DNA from: Pseudomonadales bacterium
GTDB lineage: Bacteria; Pseudomonadota; Gammaproteobacteria; Pseudomonadales; Ketobacteraceae
NCBI GenBank assembly: GCA_002701845.1
Contig: NZXG01000040.1
Location: 106,579-170,578 of the forward strand
DNA length: 64,000 nt
Reading direction: 5' to 3'
Shown piece by piece: positions 58,102 through 64,000 of this stretch. Positions within the stretch are counted from its first letter, which is position 1. Each line of letters opens with the position of its first letter. The notes under the pieces are model-generated. The model had not been told where the DNA came from, ran no database searches, and saw only the letters and a program-made list of their open reading frames with translations. The position numbers were made by a program, and so were the translations under genes.

Positions 58102-58941
58102 ATGAATCGGTTAATCGTAATGACCCTTACCGGCAGCCTGGCGCTGGCCGGTTGTGCCAGTTCCAATCCGCCCCAGTCCTATGATGATCTGGCGCAGAAG
58201 ATTGATTCCATGAAAAACGACGAATCGGTAACCCGCTACGCGCCGGTGGCGCTGAAGGAAGCCGAACGGCAACTGGAGGATACGCGCCAGACCTGGGAGG
58301 AAGAAGGTGAGGGCCCAGCGTTCTCCCATGAGCAATATTTGACAGAAAAGATGGTGGAGATCGCCAATCAGCGGGCTGAACTTAAGCGGATGGAGTCACA
58401 GCTGGATACCGCGTCCCAGCGCCGGAAGGATCTGATCCTGTCCAAACGTAAGCAGGAGCTGGAGCAGGCCCGCAGCGAAGCGCAGAAGTTTCAGAGTCAA
58501 TTGTCCGACCTTGAGTCTAAGTTCTCTCAGATCCAGGCCGAGCAGACAGAGCGGGGTATCATTCTGACCCTGAGCGACATGCTGTTTGAGTTTGGCAAGG
58601 CGGAACTGCAGCCAGGCGGAGAGCGTGCCATCGATGAGCTGGCCTCGTTCCTGAATCAGAACCCGAAAACGCGGGTCACTCTCGAAGGTTATACCGATGC
58701 AATCGGCGATGAAGCGTTCAACAAAGAGCTGTCCAGAAAACGGGCGGAAGCCGTAATGGCGGGTCTGCGACAGCATAACGTTTCCTCCAGCCGCATTGAC
58801 GTGAAAGCTTTCGGTGAAAACTATCCGGTGGCCTCCAACGATACTGAAGCCGGCCGGCAGCAAAACCGGCGGGTGGAAGTGGTATTGTCTCAGGAGGGCG
58901 AAACCTACGAAGCACCCAGTGGTGATAATCAAAATATGTAA
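58102..58941 (+). CDS. OmpA-family lipoprotein with DUF4398 helix
   Basis: A 279-residue lipoprotein: lipobox LAGC, DUF4398-like helix (about 20-80), a coiled-coil segment (about 90-155) and a C-terminal OmpA peptidoglycan-binding domain (about 160-265; TLEGYTDAIGDEAFN, LSRKRAEAVMAGL). It anchors the outer membrane to the cell wall. AAGGAG lies upstream. A strong terminator follows. Confidence 0.92.
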   Translation: MNRLIVMTLTGSLALAGCASSNPPQSYDDLAQKIDSMKNDESVTRYAPVALKEAERQLEDTRQTWEEEGEGPAFSHEQYLTEKMVEIANQRAELKRMESQLDTASQRRKDLILSKRKQELEQARSEAQKFQSQLSDLESKFSQIQAEQTERGIILTLSDMLFEFGKAELQPGGERAIDELASFLNQNPKTRVTLEGYTDAIGDEAFNKELSRKRAEAVMAGLRQHNVSSSRIDVKAFGENYPVASNDTEAGRQQNRRVEVVLSQEGETYEAPSGDNQNM

Positions 58942-58970
58942 TGCATGGCTGGCCCATGAAGTGGCCATTA

Positions 58971-59003
58971 AAAAGCCCGCCTTTACCAGGCGGGCTTTTG
59001 TTG
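58971..59003 (+). terminator. Rho-independent terminator after OmpA-family gene
   Basis: AAAAGCCCGCCT (58971-58982) and AGGCGGGCTTTT (58988-58999) make a perfect 12-bp stem with a 5-base loop, ending in a T-rich tract. It ends the lipoprotein operon and can also serve the convergent gene. Confidence 0.92.
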
Positions 59004-59023
59004 TTACGAGGATTGCTCATTAT

Positions 59024-59548
59024 TCAAAAGCTGGTGGCGATTTCACTGCAAGCCGGCGTCAGCATTTCCCGCGCTCGTTGTACGCTGGCCTGTGACGCAC
59101 CGTGTACGACCACCAGCCACCGGTTTTGTTCACGGGCCGTCTGTGCCAGAAACCAGATCCGGTCCTGATCCGGTCGCAAAGTGATTAAGCCTCCCAGCAT
59201 CATACCCACCAGCAGACCCACCGACAGGAAAGGTATGAGTCCCAGCAGTGAGGTATTCGTCACCCAGGCCACCCCGGTAGCATGCAGCCCCCCGTACAAA
59301 GCCGCTCCAGCCACCAGACCCAACAGGCCCAGTATCAGGTGACTGCCAACGGCGGTTTTCCAGATTCCTCGGGTTTCCGGCTGCAGTTTGCGCTCATAGC
59401 GGGGATCGTCCGGGGTGATCACCATCACCCAGGCTTCATTCAGGCTTTGCTCAGTGGTGATGTCCGCAACCGCAGCGTCGGCGGCCTCTTTACTGTCGAA
59501 CACCGCTCCCACCTTGGCCGGCTTTCGTTCACGAATAATCTGATTCAT
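59024..59548 (-). CDS. Two-TM inner-membrane protein with glycine-zipper-like helices, unknown
   Basis: A 174-residue protein. The soluble N-terminal part (about 1-70; VGAVFDSKEAADAAVADI) resembles a small alpha/beta SAM- or ACT-like ferredoxin fold. Two helices follow (LILGLLGLVAGAALYGGL and LIPFLSVGLLVGMMLGGLI), rich in small residues, and a soluble tail. GGAGGAC lies 7 bases before ATG 59548; GTG 59551 is an alternative. Convergent with the OmpA-family gene. Function unknown. Confidence 0.7.
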   Translation of the reverse strand: MNQIIRERKPAKVGAVFDSKEAADAAVADITTEQSLNEAWVMVITPDDPRYERKLQPETRGIWKTAVGSHLILGLLGLVAGAALYGGLHATGVAWVTNTSLLGLIPFLSVGLLVGMMLGGLITLRPDQDRIWFLAQTAREQNRWLVVVHGASQASVQRAREMLTPACSEIATSF

Positions 59549-59678
59549 CACTTGTCCTCCTGATCAAGTATTCAGTCAAGGTACAAGCAGAAATTACACC
59601 AACCTGTTTTTGCTGTCACAATCAGGCGGCAACGTTGATCTTCTGTACAGCTTCCGGGTGGCGATGGGTTAGTGCCAC

Positions 59679-60269
59679 TCATTGAATGCCGGTCAACCGG
59701 TCCAGGTCGTCAGGGGTATCCATATCCAGTAGCACGCCGGCATCCGCAACCTCCACCAGGCACAGACTGTCCGGATTCTGACGCAGTAATGCTGCAGCCC
59801 CCTGATCCCCATGCAGTTGACTCAACCGGGAAAAGCAGGACCGGGGAAAGAACACCGGATGGCCACGCCGGCCCTGATAGACTGGAGCGACGATTTGCTC
59901 GCGGTAACAATGGCTTCCAATGGTGGCGTAGGTTTGTGGCTGGATGGCGGGCATATCCGCCAGACAGATGATCCAGCCGCCGGCATCCGCGTTCTGTTGC
60001 ACGGCACGGGCGATGGTGTCGCCCAACCCCGCCGAGGCGGGCCTCAACGGCAGGGGAGTACAGTTGCAGCGGAGAATTTCCTCCCGCAGCTGGGTGCGGG
60101 TGCCGGTATAGGCCACTTGGCATGGCAGGTCCGAACCGGCCCGCAGGCGGCTGAGGGTGGTGGCCAGCAGGGACTGTTGCCCGGCCAGGGGGTGCAGCAG
60201 GTTGTTGCTGCCGAAACGGGTGCTGCTGCCGGCGGCGCAGACCAAAAATACCGGGGATTGTCCTGCCAT
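59679..60269 (-). CDS. MocA-like molybdenum cofactor nucleotidyltransferase
   Basis: A 196-residue NTP transferase of the MobA/MocA family. LVCAAGSSTRFG is the nucleotide loop, CLADMPAI the metal site, GHPVFFP the substrate loop and LDMDTPDDLDRL the C-terminal signature of the cytidylyltransferase MocA group, which finishes cofactor for xanthine-dehydrogenase-type enzymes. No molybdoenzyme gene is adjacent, so the substrate is inferred. Confidence 0.88.
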   Translation of the reverse strand: MAGQSPVFLVCAAGSSTRFGSNNLLHPLAGQQSLLATTLSRLRAGSDLPCQVAYTGTRTQLREEILRCNCTPLPLRPASAGLGDTIARAVQQNADAGGWIICLADMPAIQPQTYATIGSHCYREQIVAPVYQGRRGHPVFFPRSCFSRLSQLHGDQGAAALLRQNPDSLCLVEVADAGVLLDMDTPDDLDRLTGIQ

Positions 60270-60454
60270 GATCTGGAGTGCCTGCTGAACATGATAAACA
60301 TTTTACAATACGCAACGGTAGATTACCGCGGGTGGCCGCAGGAGCATAGGGCTGCGGGCTTCAAAATTCTGAATGCCCCCGCTGCTTTTGGTCGCAAACC
60401 GGTTTACTGACAGACGGAACTTCATTACATTCTGGGGTAGATCAAAATAAGTAA

Positions 60455-60572
60455 TTGCCAGAGGTTGACGACAATGAAAGAGATGGTCAAACCGGGGAAG
60501 AGCAGTGCCCGTTTGAATTTAACTTCGATGAAAAAACCTTTAAGCCAGGGGATATGGTGAGCTACCGGTTAA
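60455..60572 (+). pseudogene. Possible gene fragment at a recombination junction
   Basis: From 60455 (TTG, directly after a TAA) an acidic peptide, beginning PEVDDNERDGQTGEEQ and containing FNFDEKTFKPGDMVSYR, reads like real coding sequence rather than antisense. It runs into the antisense of the reductase near 60572 and has no ribosome binding site. The likeliest reading is a residual piece of another gene, joined to the truncated reductase by a deletion. Confidence 0.3.
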
Positions 60573-61616
60573 CAGCTCCTGCACATAGCGTTTGGGCTCA
60601 TCCGGGCTGCGTGAAAGCGCCAGGTGGGTGTTCACCAGCGCCGTCGGTAAACTATCCAACTCGTCCACGTAAGCCATCTCGCCCCGGGTACGGCCGCCGT
60701 AATACAGGGCCAGAGCTGGAGCGTCCCGGTGCGCCAGCCGCTGTCGCTGCTGAATAAAAGAGCGCATGGGTGCGATACCGGTACCGGAACAGATCATCAT
60801 GATCCGGCTGCGGGCATCCTGGGGCATCAGGAAGTGCTCGCCGATGGGTCCGATACAGCGTACCGCGTCCCCCCGCTTTAAGTCGCACATATAATTGGAG
60901 GCCACTCCGAAGTAGGGTTTGCCGTCCCATTCGTCCACCACCCGCTTGATGGTAAGTGCCATCTCCCGGGAGCCGGGAGTCTCACACTCACGGCAGCTGG
61001 CAATGGAGTACGCGCGCATATGATGGGCACGACCACTGGCGTCGGTGCCGGGAGGAATCACGCCAATATTCTGGCCTTCCAGCCAGGGGAAGTGGCTATC
61101 GCCGAATTCCAGCACAATGTGGTGAACATCGGTGTCTGAAGCCGGGTCAGTGACCCGGGTATTGCTTTTGACCGTGACCGTCAGGGGCTGCTTCAGGGTA
61201 TGGCAATAGGTGACCGGGACGCTGGCTGTGGCTGGTGCCGGATGGCCTGCGGGCAACTCGTCCTGATCCAGAGCGACTGGCACGCTGGCGCCATCCAATT
61301 CCAGTTCCGGCGGCAGTTCCTGCCAGGCAATCTGCTCTTCAACGCTATAGGGCCGGTCCGCAGGCACCATGTGCCAGCTTTTGATAGCGTCGGAGCTGCA
61401 TACCTCCAGGCAGTGATGACTGCCGTTGCACTTGTCGGGGTCGATCACATAGCGATAAAGATTCTCATCGGTCTGGATGGCCTCCTCCGAGCAGGCCACC
61501 AGACAACTGCCAAAACCCAGACAGAATTCCGGGTCGATCAGATGTTGCTTCAGTACTGCTGCGGTTTCACCCCCTGGGTCGCAGCTATTGACTGCTGCCG
61601 CCTTGTCCCATGTCAT
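60540..61616 (-). CDS. BoxA-like ferredoxin/FNR flavoprotein reductase, C-terminally truncated
   Basis: A 358-residue protein with an N-terminal ferredoxin-like domain and an FAD/NADP reductase. The best match is the reductase BoxA of benzoyl-CoA epoxidase (SVEEQIAWQELPPELEL). Each iron-sulfur motif has only three cysteines: Cys32, 38, 42 (Phe at 35) and Cys63, 69, 73 (Ser at 66), so standard 4Fe-4S binding is doubtful. FAD-binding (HMRAYSIAS) and NADP-loop (CSGTGIAPMRSF) are present. The protein stops at VQELLTGSSPYPLA, before the final FNR strand and its aromatic end, about 50 residues short. Divergent from the P450 gene, so it may have been its electron donor. Start ATG 61616. Confidence 0.7.
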   Translation of the reverse strand: MTWDKAAAVNSCDPGGETAAVLKQHLIDPEFCLGFGSCLVACSEEAIQTDENLYRYVIDPDKCNGSHHCLEVCSSDAIKSWHMVPADRPYSVEEQIAWQELPPELELDGASVPVALDQDELPAGHPAPATASVPVTYCHTLKQPLTVTVKSNTRVTDPASDTDVHHIVLEFGDSHFPWLEGQNIGVIPPGTDASGRAHHMRAYSIASCRECETPGSREMALTIKRVVDEWDGKPYFGVASNYMCDLKRGDAVRCIGPIGEHFLMPQDARSRIMMICSGTGIAPMRSFIQQRQRLAHRDAPALALYYGGRTRGEMAYVDELDSLPTALVNTHLALSRSPDEPKRYVQELLTGSSPYPLA

Positions 61617-61750
61617 GACATACCTCGTCCGAATATAAGTTAATGATGTGCTTATTATTTTTGCCCCTGATAGCACACTCCCGGCCGGGCGTGACCGGGC
61701 CGCTGCAGGCGTTCGAACCCACAAGATCCCCGGAATTAGCGCAGCCGGCA

Positions 61751-61780
61751 TTGATGTTAGTCAACAATGTTGTGTATAAA
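61751..61780 (+). promoter_or_regulatory. P450 promoter with embedded palindrome
   Basis: TTGATG (61751-61756) and TATAAA (61775-61780) are 18 bases apart, with a perfect 11-base palindrome CAACA-A-TGTTG (61762-61772) between them. That position would let a bound repressor block RNA polymerase. It is about 90 bases before the P450 start. Confidence 0.55.
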
Positions 61781-61870
61781 TAGTGTGGCTGGCATCAAGC
61801 CCGAAAGCGTTGACATAACAATAATCAAGCCTGCCGGGAACCAAGCGGGCACAGAATCGGAGTGAAAACC

Positions 61871-63152
61871 ATGAGCAAATCCGATATTCAGGAACGGGAT
61901 TACTTTACCGACCGCAGCGTCCTGCTGGACCCCTACGGCTACTTCGAGGAAATGCGGGAAAAAGGCCCGGTGGTGCAACTGGAAACCAACGGTGCCCTGC
62001 TGGTGAATGGTTTCAAGGAGTATCTGGAGGTCTCCCTCAACACCAAGGACTGGTCCGCCATTAATGCCCTGGTGGGCTCGGGCCGGCCGTTGCCTTTCAC
62101 CCCGGAAGGCAGCGATATCAGTGAACAGCTGGAACAAAATCTGGAACAGTTCCTGGGCCACGATTTGCTGGTGTGTCAGGACGGCAAAAAACACGCCGAC
62201 GTGCGCTCCCTTATCAGCCGTTGTTTTACCCCCCCGCCGACTGAAAGACAATGAAGCGTTTATGCACCGGTATGCGGAACAACTGATGGATGAAATGCTG
62301 GCCAAAGGCAAGTGCGAACTGATGAACGAGGTGGCCACCCGTTATGTCACGCTGGTGATTGCCGATCTGCTCGGGGTGCCGCCGGAGGATCGGGCGGCTT
62401 TTGAAGACCAGATTGCCCGGGGTCAGACCGTGGGCAGTATCGAGAATATTGAAGATGCCACTGATATGGAAGCGGTGTATTTTATCGGCGGCTATATGGC
62501 GAAGTATCTGGAGGAACGCTCCCGCAATCCCGGCTCTGATCTGTTATCAGAATTGGCCACCGCCACTTACCCCGATGGCAGCAAACCGGAATTACTGGAC
62601 CTGATCAAACTGGCGACTTTTTTGTTCGCCGCCGGCCAGGACACCAGCGCCAAACTGGTGGGTAATGTCATGCGCTATATCTGTGATGTGCCCGGCCTGC
62701 AACAACAGATCCGGGAGGACCGGGAACTGGTGCCCTGGGTGATCGAAGAGGTGTTGCGGCTGGAAGGCTCCACCAAAGCCACTCACCGCCTGGCGGTGCG
62801 GGATACCCGCATCGGTGACCGCAAAGTGCCTGCCGGCAGTCAGGCCATGCTGGCCATTGCCGGAGTCAATCGTGATCCCGAACGCTGGGGGGAAGACGCC
62901 AATGAGTTTAAACTCAAGCGGCCGAAAATCCGCGAGCACCTGGCGTTTGGTCGCGGTGCCCACACCTGCGCCGGCGCTCCCCTGGCCCGGGCCGAGGTGA
63001 TTACTCTGATCAATGTAATGCTGGACAAGACCTCGGACATCCGGATTTCGGAACCGGAGCATGGTAAACCCGGACAGCGGGATTATCCGTTTGAGCCTTC
63101 TTTCATTATTCGCGGTCTGGCGAATCTGTATGTGGAGTTTGAGCCCGCCTGA
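61871..63152 (+). pseudogene. Cytochrome P450, frameshifted at a C7 run
   Basis: Two overlapping frames together encode one bacterial class I P450 of about 426 residues. The first frame stops at 62254 after RCFTPPPTERQ; the second carries on from RRLKDNEAFMHRYAEQL. A run of seven C (62229-62235) where six would keep the frame explains the break. Beyond it all hallmarks are intact: I-helix AGQDTS, ExxR in EEVLR, and heme loop FGRGAHTCAG. Start ATG 61871 with CGGAG 8 bases upstream. Substrate unknown. Could be a recent mutation, a phase-variable tract or a sequencing error. Confidence 0.85.
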
Positions 63153-63269
63153 TCTTCGGAGGTAAAACCCATCACCCGTCCGTCCCCGCAAACTGGGTAT
63201 CAGCATCTTGCATATCCATCGCCGCACTTCATTAGCGTTACAGTGTCGGATGTGAATTGAGCGCAAACA

Positions 63270-63305
63270 AAAACGCCGGCCTCCTGGTATAGAGTCCGGC
63301 GTTTT
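63270..63305. terminator. Terminator downstream of the P450 gene
   Basis: AAAACGCCGG (63270-63279) and CCGGCGTTTT (63296-63305) form a perfect 10-bp stem with a 16-base loop and A/T flanks on both sides. Confidence 0.75.
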
Positions 63306-63340
63306 CGAATTAGGTCATGACGAAGGGTCAAACCTGAAAT

Positions 63341-63362
63341 TGGTGCCAGGAGAGGACTTGAA
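63341..63362 (-). other. tRNA 3'-end fragment, candidate attachment site (attR)
   Basis: On the minus strand this 22-base segment reads TTCAAGTCCTCTCCTGGCAC followed by CA: the T-loop, 3' half of the T-stem, acceptor 3' strand and CCA of a tRNA, perhaps tRNA-Leu. No rest of a tRNA precedes it. Such duplicated ends mark the far end of integrative elements inserted in tRNA genes. Orientation predicts the island to the right, where the DNA is AT-rich. Short, so moderately confident. Confidence 0.5.
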
Positions 63363-63481
63363 AATAAAATATAACTATTTGAATTAATAGATATTAAGTT
63401 TTTGTTTTTGATTCAATGCCAGCACTGATGCCAGCAATTTTACGGCTTAGGGTGTTCTTGTTGGTTAAAAATCGCCTCACA

Positions 63482-63730
63482 TCAAAGGTCAAACAACGCC
63501 TTTCGTAACAAATCGAATTCTTCGTTATCTGGCCAGGTCGCTGCACGCTCAGCCATCCATTCCATAAAGTGCGGTGAAGCATGCTGCCGTGCCGCGTAAT
63601 ACTCTTCAACGGTATTGATCTTATGAATATCAATGCCTGCCATAGCAAAGTATGGGCGCAATTGACTAAGGCCTTGCTTGGTAAACCTTAGCTTTCCTGT
63701 TGTGTCGGCCAGATAGTAAGGGTGTTGCAT
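63482..63730 (-). CDS. Small protein of unknown function in AT-rich region
   Basis: An 82-residue cytoplasmic protein (MQHPYYLADTTGKLRFTKQ at the start) with helical C-terminal half and no recognised domain. It follows the 42-aa membrane mini-gene by 7 bases, with AAGAGG about 10 bases before ATG 63730. Codon use is more AT-rich than the rest of the window, consistent with foreign origin. Confidence 0.6.
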   Translation of the reverse strand: MQHPYYLADTTGKLRFTKQGLSQLRPYFAMAGIDIHKINTVEEYYAARQHASPHFMEWMAERAATWPDNEEFDLLRKALFDL

Positions 63731-63737
63731 TCAGGCT

Positions 63738-63866
63738 CTACCTCTTGCATATCTTGGTATCGGAGGCCAAGGGGTTGGCCTTATCGCCGTCTTTCTCTGC
63801 CTTGGTGATGAGCAACACCATTACAGCAATCGTTAACAGTAATAATCCTAGCATCACATATAACAC
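63738..63866 (-). CDS. 42-aa single-pass membrane mini-protein
   Basis: GTG 63866 is preceded by an ideal GGAGGAG Shine-Dalgarno 4 bases upstream. The 42-residue product has one transmembrane helix (VMLGLLLLTIAVMVLLI) then a charged tail, TKAEKDGDKANPLASDTKIC. It lies 7 bases before the 82-aa gene, forming a two-gene unit. The strong ribosome binding site and clean topology make it a likely real gene; function unknown. Confidence 0.6.
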   Translation of the reverse strand: MLYVMLGLLLLTIAVMVLLITKAEKDGDKANPLASDTKICKR

Positions 63867-64000
63867 GGAACTCCTCCAGTGATCTATTCTGAGTTGGCAA
63901 TTAAATATTCGACTAAATATAGGGGACCTCTATAAATCCAGAATTTGATCGTTGAAACTTTAAATTACGGTAGCTGTTGGAAAAATATCACACTGCATGG

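Larger units (their letters stand above)
63153..63481. other. Intergenic region: terminator plus island boundary
   Basis: This 329-base stretch has no ORF that I can support. It holds the terminator at 63270-63305 and the tRNA-like fragment at 63341-63362, after which base composition turns AT-rich. Confidence 0.6.

Noticed and set aside
63341..63440. A complete tRNA gene on the minus strand
   Set aside because: Only the T-loop-to-CCA end is present; the DNA where the anticodon and D arms should be is AT-rich and does not fold.
63700..63882. A 60-codon plus-strand frame near the right end
   Set aside because: It is opposite the 42-aa mini-gene, which has a far better ribosome binding site and a clear membrane helix.

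Overview
The window is about 60% G+C for most of its length and gene-dense on both strands. It reads as the chromosome of a marine-type gammaproteobacterium, probably Alcanivorax-like (Pseudomonadales/Oceanospirillales). The main support is gene order. From about 5.7 to 38.5 kb the core genes follow, with insertions, the order of the Pseudomonas aeruginosa fimX-to-purA region: fimX, psd, rhdA, an HDOD gene, motA, motB, rsgA, orn, queG, nnr, tsaE, amiB, mutL, miaA, hfq, hflX, hflK, hflC, hisZ, purA. The genus is inference only.

Layout. (1) 0-1.8 kb: two divergent Ig-like lipoproteins, the left one cut by the window edge. (2) 1.8-5.6 kb: the EF-P beta-lysylation set (efp, epmA, epmB) with a FAD oxidoreductase trailing epmA. 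(3) 5.7-11.5 kb: a PilZ-type protein, a FimX-like REC-PAS-GGDEF-EAL protein with degenerate catalytic motifs, and two unknowns. (4) 11.5-13.3 kb: psd and a two-domain rhodanese. (5) 13.8-18.9 kb: an apparent insertion relative to Pseudomonas, with an AlkP-fold phosphodiesterase, a GT2 glycosyltransferase, a YqjD/YqjE-like operon and an AI-2E family transporter. (6) 18.9-38.5 kb: the core block from the HDOD gene through purA, interrupted by a 184 bp nested inverted repeat before orn. (7) 38.5-41.2 kb: a BarA-like hybrid kinase. (8) 41.3-43.9 kb: a BigR/SqrR-type persulfide-responsive module whose Blh functions are split into two divergent genes. (9) 44-48.7 kb: a PhoX-like phosphatase, a secreted unknown, a stand-alone winged-helix protein, a YebC-family protein and cysC. 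(10) 49-59.6 kb: a stress/metabolism cluster with a 160-aa unknown, an 825-aa SDR-VKOR membrane fusion, an FNT channel, two tandem GH13 enzymes, a minimal AraC regulator, a host-attachment-like protein, two DUF4398-type lipoproteins (one with OmpA) and a two-TM protein. (11) 59.7-63.2 kb: a MocA-like nucleotidyltransferase, then a divergent pair of a truncated iron-sulfur flavoprotein reductase and a frameshifted cytochrome P450. (12) 63.3-64 kb: AT-rich DNA that begins at a tRNA 3'-end fragment, probably the edge of an integrated island, with a two-gene mini-operon too small for ordinary ORF calling.

Themes. Redox and sulfur handling recurs: rhodanese, BigR/Blh/TauE, VKOR fusion, reductase/P450, cysC. 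A palindrome of the form TGTA-N5-TACAA lies upstream of three envelope or stress transcription units (about 17.59, 49.03 and 52.99 kb), which may indicate an undescribed shared operator. The most unusual single protein is the SDR-VKOR fusion, and the clearest evidence of decay is the P450/reductase pair. No CRISPR array, complete tRNA, rRNA or insertion sequence was seen.
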